Assembly: GCA_035525015.1 (NCBI GenBank)
Contig: DATLFC010000096.1
Span: 1 to 5,639, forward strand
DNA length: 5,639 nucleotides
Source of the DNA: DATLEX01 sp035525015
GTDB lineage: Bacteria > Acidobacteriota > Thermoanaerobaculia > Gp7-AA8
Reading direction: 5' to 3'
Positions 1-5,636 of the stretch are shown here, piece after piece (position 1 is the first letter of the stretch; every line of letters begins with the position of its first letter). The notes under the pieces were generated by a model. It saw only the letters and a program-made list of their open reading frames with translations. It made no database searches and was not told where the DNA came from. The translations under genes were made by a program, and so were the position numbers.

Positions 1-1071
1 GCCGCGGACCTGCAGCGACGGCTCGAGCTGCTGCGGGTTCACGAAGTCGTACTCCACGGCGTAGCCGTAGCGGGCGATGGTGGCGTGGGCGAAGCCGGGA
101 AGAGAGCGGACCACCCCCTCCTGGACGTCGGGAGGGAGCGAGGTGGAGATTCCGTTCAGGTAGAGCCAGGGATGCTCGAGGCCTTCGGGCTCGACGAAGA
201 TCTGGTGCCGCTCCTTCTCGGCAAAGCGGACCACTTTGTCCTCGATGGAAGGGCAGTACCGCGGCCCGGTGGCCGCGATCTGGCCGGAGTACATCGGGGC
301 ACGATGGAGATTGGCGCGGATGAGGTCGTGGGCCTCGCTGCCGGTGTAGGTCAAATGACAGAGGACCTGCGGCAGCTCGATGCGGTCGGTGAGGATCGAG
401 AACGGGCGCGGCACGGCGTCGCCGGGGGCGATCTCCATCTGCGTGAAATCGACGGAGTCCCGGCTGACGCGGGGCGGCGTCCCGGTCTTGAGCCGGCCGA
501 GTTGGAGGCCGAGCGCCCGGAGCGAGTCGGAGAGCGTTTCGGCGGAGGGCTCGCCGAAGCGGCCGCCAGCGGTCTTGACCTCGCCCGAGTGCATGAGCGC
601 CCGGAGGAACGTTCCGGTCGTGACGACGACCGCGCGGGCGAAGAGGTCGCTGCCGTCGGCGAGCTTCACGCCGGTGATGGTGCGGCAGGCGTAGAGGAGC
701 AACCGGACCGATCCTTCGACGATGGTGAGATTCGGCTCCTCGGACAGCAGCTGCTGGACCGCGGCGGCGTAGAGATCGCGGTCGCACTGGGCCCGGGGAC
801 CCTGGACGGCCGGACCCTTCGATCGGTTGAGCACCTTGAACTGGATCCCGGCGCGATCGGTCGCCTCCCCCATCAGTCCGCCGAGCGCATCGATCTCTTT
901 GACGAGGTTTCCCTTCGCGAGGCCGCCGATGGCCGGGTTGCACGACATCCGGCCGATGGCCTCGCGCTGCATCGTCACCATCGCCACACGAAGGCCACCG
1001 CGCGCACAAACGCGCGCCGCCTCCGCGCCGGCGTGACCGCCGCCGATGACGATGATGTCGAAGGGATGCAT
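1..1071 (-). CDS. mnmG: MnmG (GidA), tRNA uridine-5-carboxymethylaminomethyl modification flavoprotein, N-terminal 357 residues (3' end cut by window edge)
   Basis: MnmG is the FAD-dependent partner of MnmE. Together they install the (carboxymethyl)aminomethyl group at C5 of wobble uridine 34 in certain tRNAs, in the cytoplasm. The frame is open from the ATG at 1071 to base 1, giving 357 codons of an expected 620-630, so roughly the last 270 residues lie outside the window. Visible family marks are the N-terminal FAD Rossmann motif GGGHAG (residues 10-15), MSCNPAIGG (42-50, with conserved Cys44), GPAVQGPRAQCDR (86-98), LKTGTPPR (194-201) and RYCPSIEDKV (271-280). Cys273 in the last motif corresponds to the catalytic-type Cys277 of E. 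coli. NGISTSLP (306-313) and YAVEYDF (337-343) are also present. The start gives the normal family N-terminus (MHPFDIIVIGGG). No good Shine-Dalgarno precedes it; the only purine stretch is GTGGAACG inside the abutting parS-like palindrome. It follows mnmE, its functional partner, after a 127-bp gap. Identity is essentially certain. Confidence 0.97.
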   Translation of the reverse strand, partial: MHPFDIIVIGGGHAGAEAARVCARGGLRVAMVTMQREAIGRMSCNPAIGGLAKGNLVKEIDALGGLMGEATDRAGIQFKVLNRSKGPAVQGPRAQCDRDLYAAAVQQLLSEEPNLTIVEGSVRLLLYACRTITGVKLADGSDLFARAVVVTTGTFLRALMHSGEVKTAGGRFGEPSAETLSDSLRALGLQLGRLKTGTPPRVSRDSVDFTQMEIAPGDAVPRPFSILTDRIELPQVLCHLTYTGSEAHDLIRANLHRAPMYSGQIAATGPRYCPSIEDKVVRFAEKERHQIFVEPEGLEHPWLYLNGISTSLPPDVQEGVVRSLPGFAHATIARYGYAVEYDFVNPQQLEPSLQVRG

Positions 1072-1087
1072 CGTTCCACGTGGAACA
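1072..1087. promoter_or_regulatory. parS: parS-like ParB/Spo0J binding site abutting the mnmG start codon
   Basis: Read on the minus strand the 16 bases are TGTTCCACGTGGAACG. The inner 14 bases GTTCCACGTGGAAC (1073-1086) form a perfect palindrome. The well-known chromosomal parS consensus is TGTTtCACGTGaAACA, and TGTTCCACGTGGAACA is a recognised variant. This site differs from that variant only at the outermost base next to the ATG. A given 14-mer is expected about 0.00002 times by chance per strand in 5.6 kb, ignoring composition. The location is also right: parS sites cluster near the origin, and parA-parB commonly follow mnmG-rsmG in this cluster, although those genes are not in the window. 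The site fills the bases where a ribosome would bind for mnmG. ParB binding here is inferred, not shown. Confidence 0.85.
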
Positions 1088-1101
1088 GTAGGAGGCGCGG
1101 T

Positions 1102-1181
1102 GTCATTCTGAGCCGCGAAGACGGCGAAGAATCCCCCCAGATCCTTCGTCGGCTCGCGATGGCTCGCCTCCTCAGGATGAC
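1102..1181. repeat. Imperfect palindromic intergenic repeat (GTCATTCTGAG ... CTCAGGATGAC)
   Basis: The outer arms GTCATTCTGAG (1102-1112) and CTCAGGATGAC (1171-1181) are inverted repeats with one mismatch. Inner segments GAAGAATC (about 1126-1133) and GATCCTTC (about 1140-1147) pair again with one mismatch, so the unit could fold into a long interrupted hairpin on either strand. From memory, elements with these arms and a GAAGAATC/GATCCTTCG core are scattered between genes in many high-GC soil and environmental bacteria, including Acidobacteriota. That is recall rather than a search. No reading frame in it resembles a protein. It could be a mobile non-autonomous palindrome, an mRNA-stabilising element between mnmE and mnmG, or both. 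Only this one copy is in the window, so copy number cannot be judged. Confidence 0.7.
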
Positions 1182-1201
1182 GTCCGCTACGGCGGACGTC
1201 A
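1178..1201 (-). other. Perfect 10-bp stem-loop starting at the mnmE stop codon
   Basis: TGACGTCCGC (1178-1187) and GCGGACGTCA (1192-1201) are exact inverted repeats around a 4-base loop. The first three bases of the stem on the coding strand are the TGA stop of mnmE (1199-1201). The mnmG-proximal arm runs into the right arm of the adjoining palindromic repeat, sharing 1178-1181. On the minus strand no T-tract follows, so it does not meet the usual definition of an intrinsic terminator. It could instead protect the 3' end of the mnmE message, weaken read-through to mnmG, or be the terminal part of the inserted repeat. On the opposite strand the loop reads C(TACG)G, the very stable UNCG-type tetraloop; whether that strand is transcribed is unknown. 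Confidence 0.65.
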
Positions 1202-2521
1202 CTTCCCGATACAGAACCTCGCAAAGATCTCCCGCAGCACATCCTCCGTCGTGATCGCGCCGGTCAGCGCGGCGAGCGCGGTGGCGGCGCGGCGGAGATC
1301 GACGACGACGTACGGTTCGTCGGCGCCGCCGCGCAGCGACTCGAGTGCGTCGCCGAGGGCCGCGTCGCACTCGTCGATCGCGGCGCGCTGCCGCTCGTTC
1401 ACGATCGACGGCGACGACTCCGGTGCGGCGAATCGTTCGCGCACGGTCGCATCGAGTCGCGCCAGCAGCGCATCGATGCCGGCGCCGGTCGTCGCGCTGA
1501 TCGCCAGGCCGGCGCCGGCCGTGTCGCTCGTGAGGTCGCTCTTCGTCGCCACGATCATCGTCAGCGGAAGCGACGCGAGCTCCGCGTCATCCACCGCGTC
1601 GCGGCCGGTGGTGGCGTCGATCAGATAGAGCACCAGGTCGGCCTGCCTGGCCGCGTCGCGTGCGCGCGCCACGCCGATATCTTCGACGACGTCGCCGCTC
1701 GCGCGCAGGCCGGCCGTGTCGGCGATCGTCACCGGCAGCCCGCCGATCTCGATCGTCTCGCGCACGATGTCGCGCGTCGTTCCGGGAACCGGCGTGACGA
1801 TGGCCCGCTCGCTGCCGACCAGCCGGTTGAGCAGTGTCGACTTTCCCGCGTTCGGCTTGCCGAGGATGACGAGCGAGAGACCGCTGCGCGTGGCGCGGCC
1901 GCGCCGGTAACTTTCGGCGATGGCCCGCACCTCGGCGCGCGTCGCCTCGATCCGCCGCACCGCGTCGTCGCGCTTGATGAACTCGTATCCCTCTTCCGAG
2001 AAATCGAGCGCCGCCTCCAGCCGCGAGATCACGAACAGCAGCGACTCGCGGATCGCATGCGCGCGCTCGCTCAGCAGCCCTTCCAGATTGTGCAGCGAGA
2101 GCTTCGCCTGCAGCGCCGTGCGCGCGTCGACGAGATCGCCGATCGCTTCCGCCTGCACGAGATCGAGCTTGCCGTTCAGCACCGCGCGCTCGGTGAACTC
2201 TCCCGGCTCGGCGATGCGTGCGCCGAGCTCGACGCACGCGGCGAGGACACGCTCCACGACAATTGGGCTCCCATGTAATGTGATCTCGGCCAGGTCGTTG
2301 CCGGTGAACGATCGCGGAGCCGCGTAACGGACGACGACGCAGTCATCGAGCGGCTCGCCGTGGTGGCTCAGCGTGACATGGGTGGCCAGCCTCGCATCCG
2401 GAACCACGCCGCAAAGACGGGAGAGGATGGCGCCGCTCTGCGGCCCGTCGAGTCGTACGATCGCCAGAGCGCCGCGGCCGAGGGCGGTCGCCGGAGCCAC
2501 GATCGTATCGAGCTCGCTCAC
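1199..2521 (-). CDS. mnmE: MnmE (TrmE/ThdF), tRNA modification GTPase
   Basis: MnmE is a cytoplasmic GTPase that binds a folate derivative and works with MnmG to modify U34 of tRNA. The 440 residues compare with 454 in E. coli, so the protein is complete. The N-terminal folate-binding domain carries GRGALAIVRLDG (15-26). The central helical domain contains EPGEFTERAVLNGKLDLVQA (105-124). The inserted G domain has the P-loop GKPNAGKS (221-228), G2 PGTTRD (246-251), G3 DTAG (268-271), G4 TKSD (326-329, the NKxD equivalent) and G5 SATTG (342-346). Glu280 matches the catalytic Glu282 of E. coli by alignment in my head. The C-terminus ends FCIGK with the hallmark Cys437. The start is a GTG overlapping the jag stop as GTGA. 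The nearest purine stretch, GGAG, lies only two bases away, so translational coupling to jag is likely. The stop codon lies in a stable stem-loop. Confidence 0.98.
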   Translation of the reverse strand: MSELDTIVAPATALGRGALAIVRLDGPQSGAILSRLCGVVPDARLATHVTLSHHGEPLDDCVVVRYAAPRSFTGNDLAEITLHGSPIVVERVLAACVELGARIAEPGEFTERAVLNGKLDLVQAEAIGDLVDARTALQAKLSLHNLEGLLSERAHAIRESLLFVISRLEAALDFSEEGYEFIKRDDAVRRIEATRAEVRAIAESYRRGRATRSGLSLVILGKPNAGKSTLLNRLVGSERAIVTPVPGTTRDIVRETIEIGGLPVTIADTAGLRASGDVVEDIGVARARDAARQADLVLYLIDATTGRDAVDDAELASLPLTMIVATKSDLTSDTAGAGLAISATTGAGIDALLARLDATVRERFAAPESSPSIVNERQRAAIDECDAALGDALESLRGGADEPYVVVDLRRAATALAALTGAITTEDVLREIFARFCIGK

Positions 2522-3357
2522 GGCTCCGGCTGCTGATCCGCCGCCGGCCGCGGGATGATCGCCACGCGCTTGTAGAAGCCGTCGCCGCGCGACTCGGTCG
2601 TCACGTCGGCGTCATCGGCGAGCGCCATGTGGACGATGCGCCGCTCGATGGGACTCATGGACGGCAGGAGCTGTTCGCGGCCGTCACGGCGGACGCGGTC
2701 CGCCGTCTCGCGCGCCTGTTCGCCGAGGTCCGCGACGCGGCGCTGCTTGAATTCGGCGCAGTCGAGCTCGATGTCCTTCTCCACTTTCCGTCCGCCGAGT
2801 GACTTGTTGGCGAGCACCTGCAGCGCGTCGAGCAGCTCGCCGTTGCGATCGGTCAGCCGCCGCGCATCGCGCCCGTAGATCCGGACGATGATCTGCGTCT
2901 CGTTCTCCTCGGTCCGGAGGACGCCGCTCAGATTCGTGAGCCGCAGCACCTGCTCACACCAGACGCGGACATCCGATGCGGTGGGCGATTCCTCTCCCTG
3001 CTCCGGCGCCTCGACCGGCGCGTCGTCGAGATCGTCCGGCTCCTCGCGGCGAAACGAGGGGCGGTCGCTCCTCTCGCCGCGACGCCCGCCGCGGCGCCGT
3101 CCCGAACGCTCGCGCGGCCGGTCGGAGCCTCGCGAACGCTCGCGCTCTCCCCTTGCCGGCTGCGGCGCGGCCACTTCCTCGGGAGGAGGGGCCGTGTCGT
3201 TGATTTCCGCTTCGATCACCACGCGCTTCATGCCGCCCAGAAAGCCGCGCTTCTCCAGTAGAACGTGGTACGTCAGCTGATACCGCTCCACGCCGAACGC
3301 CGTGGCCGCGGCGGTGAGCGCTTCCTCGAGATTCCGTCCTTCGAATCGCTGTGACAT
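2518..3357 (-). CDS. jag: Jag/KhpB family RNA-binding protein (Jag-N, KH and R3H domains)
   Basis: Jag (KhpB, EloR) is a cytoplasmic RNA-binding protein that in Firmicutes pairs with KhpA and affects cell elongation and sporulation; its role in other phyla is less clear. The 279 residues start with a Jag-N domain (about 1-52) including the typical KRGFLGG turn (36-42). An Arg- and acid-rich low-complexity linker follows (about 55-125, with RERS repeated at 72-75 and 82-85), then a type II KH domain (about 128-200) and an R3H domain (about 200-270). The R3H signature is R239-x3-H243 in ERRIVHMAL. The KH GxxG loop is degenerate, reading DRNG (170-173). The ATG at 3357 lies two bases after the yidC stop, with GAAGG seven bases upstream. 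An in-frame extension into yidC, back to 3729, is open but encodes no family sequence. The gene overlaps mnmE by four bases. Confidence 0.95.
   Translation of the reverse strand: MSQRFEGRNLEEALTAAATAFGVERYQLTYHVLLEKRGFLGGMKRVVIEAEINDTAPPPEEVAAPQPARGERERSRGSDRPRERSGRRRGGRRGERSDRPSFRREEPDDLDDAPVEAPEQGEESPTASDVRVWCEQVLRLTNLSGVLRTEENETQIIVRIYGRDARRLTDRNGELLDALQVLANKSLGGRKVEKDIELDCAEFKQRRVADLGEQARETADRVRRDGREQLLPSMSPIERRIVHMALADDADVTTESRGDGFYKRVAIIPRPAADQQPEP
3103..3145. repeat. Two direct 13-bp copies in the Arg-rich linker of jag
   Basis: CGAACGCTCGCGC occurs at 3103-3115 and again at 3133-3145, exactly 30 bases apart and therefore in the same reading frame. In the protein the copies give RERS at residues 82-85 and 72-75 of Jag. 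This looks like a short in-frame duplication expanding a disordered linker. It has no obvious function of its own. Confidence 0.6.
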
Positions 3358-3359
3358 GG

Positions 3360-5030
3360 TCAGGCCTTCGCCACTTCCGCCGGATGATCCTTCCACCACT
3401 TGTTCATGATCGTCTGCTGGATGATCGTCAGGATATTCTGCACGAGCCAGTACAGAACCAGGCCGCTCGGAAACTCCTTGAACATGATGCCGAAAACGAG
3501 CGGCATCGCGAGAAAGATTTTTCGCTGCATCGGGTCGGCCGTCATCGGCGTGATGTACGTCTGGATGAACATGGTGCCCGTCATCAGGATCGGCAGGATG
3601 TAGGTCGGATCCTTCTCCGAGAGATCGCGGATCCAGAGGATCCACGGCGCGCCGCGCAGCTCGATGGCGCGCGAGAGAAGGTTGTAGAAGCCCCACAGGA
3701 CCGGCAGCTGCAGCAGAATGGGGAGGCATCCGCTCATCGGATTGATCCCTTCCACCTGGTACAGCTTCATCATCTCCGTGTTCATCTTCTGGCGCTGCTC
3801 GGGATCGGTGCGCGACTTCTTATACTTGTTCTTGATGGCCTCCATCTTCGGCTGCACCCTCTGCATCCTCTTCATGGAGACGATGCTCTTGTGCTGCAGC
3901 GGATAGAGCACGACCTTGATCAGGATCGTGAGGACGATGATCGCGAATCCATAGTTCCGGGTGTAGTTGTTGATCCAGAGCAGTCCCTCGAGAAGGAACC
4001 TGGCGATGACGCCGAACATCCCATACTGCAGCGCCTTGCCGAGACCGTGGCGCTCGAGCACGGTCGGCTCTTTCGGCCCGAAGAACGCCGACCCGGTGAC
4101 GACTCCGTTCGGGGCGGCGTTGATCCCGGCGTAGAGCTCCTTGCGCGGCTTCCCATCGGGACCGGGGACCTCGACGCGGCGCAGCGTCGCCGCTCCGGCG
4201 CGCTCCGGCACGAGCGCCGCCAGGAAGTAGTTGTCTTCGATGCCGATGAACTCGACCCGCTCGAAGATGCGCAGGCGGTCACCCTTCTCGCGATTCTCGA
4301 CGTCGAGATCGCCGTCCTGCTGCACCAGCGCATTCCCCGCCAGCAGCGCCGACTGCGACTGGCTCTCGGAGGCGTCGATGTTGCGGATCCCCGGTCCGAT
4401 GACGACGCGATACGGCAGCGCCGGCTCAACGGAGATCGCGAACTCGATCACGAAGTCGGAGCTCACGCGAAAGGTCTTCGTGGCGGACAGCCCGTCCGGC
4501 GCGACGTAGCGGTACTCGATCACGCTCGCGCCCTTCTCGCCATACTGCTCCACGCTGTAGAGCGCGGAGTTGAGACGTCGCGCCACCGCACCCGATTGCG
4601 CGACGATGGCGAAGGGATAGTCGTCCTGGTTCGCGGGACGCCGTTTCACCAGATCGACCGGCTCGCCGTCCTTCCGCCTGTAGTTCTTCAGCTGCCACGA
4701 CACCAGCTGCGCCCCCCGATTCGAGAAGCGCGCGATGTAGTCGGACGATTCGACCACCGTTTCCCGCACAACCGCCGCGGCAACCGGCTTCACATCCCGG
4801 CGCGGCGCCGCCACGACGGCCGGCGCCGCCGGAACAGTCGCCGTCGTCGCACTCGGCGTCCGCCCTGGGCCGCGCGTGTCTTCACCCGCGCTTCGATCGA
4901 TCGCATCGCCCGCGCGCGTCGCCGTCGCCGGCGGCCTCGCCAGCTCCGGAAAGATCCGCGGGGCGATCGCCGCCCACAACCAGAGAAATGCGATCGAGAT
5001 CGCAATCGCAACGAAAATTCGTCTTTCCAT
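3360..5030 (-). CDS. yidC: YidC, membrane protein insertase (Oxa1/Alb3 family, Gram-negative long form)
   Basis: YidC inserts and folds inner-membrane proteins, alone or with SecYEG. The 556 residues match the long, two-membrane-type YidC. An N-terminal anchor (about 5-23, VAIAISIAFLWLWAAIA) is followed by an Ala/Pro/Thr-rich spacer (30-90) and a large periplasmic P1 domain (about 95-325). The Oxa1 core then has membrane segments near 358-378, 433-455, 477-496 and 504-545. Between the first two core segments lies the basic cytoplasmic hairpin (380-428, with KRMQRVQPKMEAIKNKYKK). FPSGLVLYWLVQNILTIIQQ (520-539) is the usual last-segment signature. The family's conserved groove arginine (R366 in E. 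coli) is Lys372 here, in LTILIKVVLYPL. The presence of a P1 domain suggests an organism with an outer membrane (inference). The ATG lies one base after the yidD stop, in TGACATG. Confidence 0.98.
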   Translation of the reverse strand: MERRIFVAIAISIAFLWLWAAIAPRIFPELARPPATATRAGDAIDRSAGEDTRGPGRTPSATTATVPAAPAVVAAPRRDVKPVAAAVVRETVVESSDYIARFSNRGAQLVSWQLKNYRRKDGEPVDLVKRRPANQDDYPFAIVAQSGAVARRLNSALYSVEQYGEKGASVIEYRYVAPDGLSATKTFRVSSDFVIEFAISVEPALPYRVVIGPGIRNIDASESQSQSALLAGNALVQQDGDLDVENREKGDRLRIFERVEFIGIEDNYFLAALVPERAGAATLRRVEVPGPDGKPRKELYAGINAAPNGVVTGSAFFGPKEPTVLERHGLGKALQYGMFGVIARFLLEGLLWINNYTRNYGFAIIVLTILIKVVLYPLQHKSIVSMKRMQRVQPKMEAIKNKYKKSRTDPEQRQKMNTEMMKLYQVEGINPMSGCLPILLQLPVLWGFYNLLSRAIELRGAPWILWIRDLSEKDPTYILPILMTGTMFIQTYITPMTADPMQRKIFLAMPLVFGIMFKEFPSGLVLYWLVQNILTIIQQTIMNKWWKDHPAEVAKA

Positions 5031-5056
5031 GTCAGGGGACCGGGTCCCAACCTCCC
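5031..5056 (-). promoter_or_regulatory. Distant yidC ribosome binding site with an intervening small hairpin
   Basis: The last codons of yidD contain GGGAGG (coding strand, 5051-5056), the best Shine-Dalgarno sequence near yidC, but it is 20 bases from the ATG. Between them is a 13-base inverted repeat, GGGACCCGGTCCC (5036-5048), which can form a 5-bp stem with a 3-base loop. If folded, it would shorten the distance to about 7 bases. The same bases encode the conserved GGWDPVP tail of YidD, so this could be coincidence of protein coding in GC-rich DNA. Simple coupling through the TGACATG junction may suffice for yidC translation. Confidence 0.35.
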
Positions 5057-5241
5057 GGATTCAACGGATGGCAACGCACGAGGCGCCGCAGGCCCAGCCA
5101 TACACCGCGCAGGAGCCCGTACTTCTCGACGGCCTGCATCATATAGATCGAACAGGTCGGCTCGAAACGGCACATCGGCGGCAGCAGCGGCGAGAGGAAC
5201 CGTTTGTAAGAGCGGAGCAGAAAGAGAACCGCCGCGCGCAT
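5032..5241 (-). CDS. yidD: YidD, membrane protein insertion efficiency factor
   Basis: YidD is a small inner-membrane-associated protein that helps YidC-dependent insertion; its exact mechanism is not settled. The 69 residues are at the short end of the family's usual 70-85. The family pattern is complete: an amphipathic N-terminus SYKRFLSPLLPP (11-22), CRFEPTCSIYMMQAVEKYG (24-42), then RRLVRCHPLNPGGWDPVP (52-69). The three conserved cysteines are Cys24, Cys30 and Cys57. There is no cleavable signal or extended C-terminal tail. The ATG at 5241 is five bases after the rnpA stop, with only a weak purine stretch (GAAG) upstream, so coupling to rnpA is likely. It is followed one base later by yidC, the protein it assists. 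Confidence 0.96.
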   Translation of the reverse strand: MRAAVLFLLRSYKRFLSPLLPPMCRFEPTCSIYMMQAVEKYGLLRGVWLGLRRLVRCHPLNPGGWDPVP

Positions 5242-5246
5242 GATCT

Positions 5247-5636
5247 TCAGGACCGCGTCTCGCCGGCGACGCGGCGGAGCGCCCGCGACAGGTCGGAGCT
5301 GTATTCGCTGAATGAGGCGAGGGCGGCGTTCGGCTTCACGTTGATGACGATGTCGAGCGCCCGGCCGTCGAGGCCGAGGGGCTCGCGCTCGCGGCGGTAG
5401 ACCTCGCGGGTCCAGCGCTTGAAGCGGTTGCGGGCATTCGCTTTCCCGAGTTTCTTCGTCGCCGTGATGCCGAGGCGCGAATGCGCCACATCATTGGGAG
5501 CGAAGAAAAGGACGGAGTAGCGGGAGAAAACCTTGCGGCCCTGTTCGTAGACTCGAAGAAACTCGCGTCGCCTGGCCAGCCTCTTCGATTTCGGCAGCGC
5601 CTCGTACCGCGGCGGGGCGTCTGCTCGCTCTGCCAC
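5247..5636 (-). CDS. rnpA: RnpA, protein subunit of ribonuclease P (start possibly beyond the window)
   Basis: RnpA is the basic protein cofactor of the RNase P ribozyme, which removes 5' leaders from pre-tRNA. The 129 residues fit the family's 110-130. Visible marks are LPKSKRLARRREFLRVYEQG (14-33), the central-cleft beta strands with SRLGITATKKLGKA (53-66), and the RNR signature ARNRFKRWTREVYR (68-81) that contacts RNA. The C-terminal half contains LDIVINVKP (94-102). The only usable start codon inside the window is GTG at 5636, giving MAERADAPPRYEALPKSKRL. That leaves about 13 residues before the conserved core, which is plausible. The frame stays open through the last three bases (GTC), so a start further upstream cannot be excluded. 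rpmH (ribosomal protein L34) is expected just beyond the edge. Confidence 0.94.
   Translation of the reverse strand: MAERADAPPRYEALPKSKRLARRREFLRVYEQGRKVFSRYSVLFFAPNDVAHSRLGITATKKLGKANARNRFKRWTREVYRREREPLGLDGRALDIVINVKPNAALASFSEYSSDLSRALRRVAGETRS

Noticed and set aside
1178..1201. Intrinsic (Rho-independent) terminator for mnmE
   Set aside because: The stem is strong, but neither strand has a T-tract after it. I kept it as a stem-loop only.
85..1254. Open frame of 389 codons on the plus strand
   Set aside because: It is antisense to mnmG and crosses the mnmE-mnmG gap, including the repeat and parS-like site. Its composition is shadow-like and no motif is present.
975..1370. Minus-strand open frame of 131 codons crossing the mnmE-mnmG gap
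   Set aside because: It is out of frame with both mnmE and mnmG and is an Arg-rich low-complexity translation with no family features.
3358..3729. Upstream in-frame extension of jag into yidC, giving a 403-residue form
   Set aside because: The extra 124 residues are a frame-shifted reading of the YidC C-terminal core and match no Jag sequence. The ATG at 3357 has a good ribosome site and gives the family N-terminus.
3351..5243. Very long open frame (630 codons) on the plus strand
   Set aside because: It lies antisense to yidC and yidD, which have clear family motifs throughout. The translation is rich in Arg, Asp, His and Leu with no recognisable domain, as expected for an antisense shadow in GC-rich DNA.
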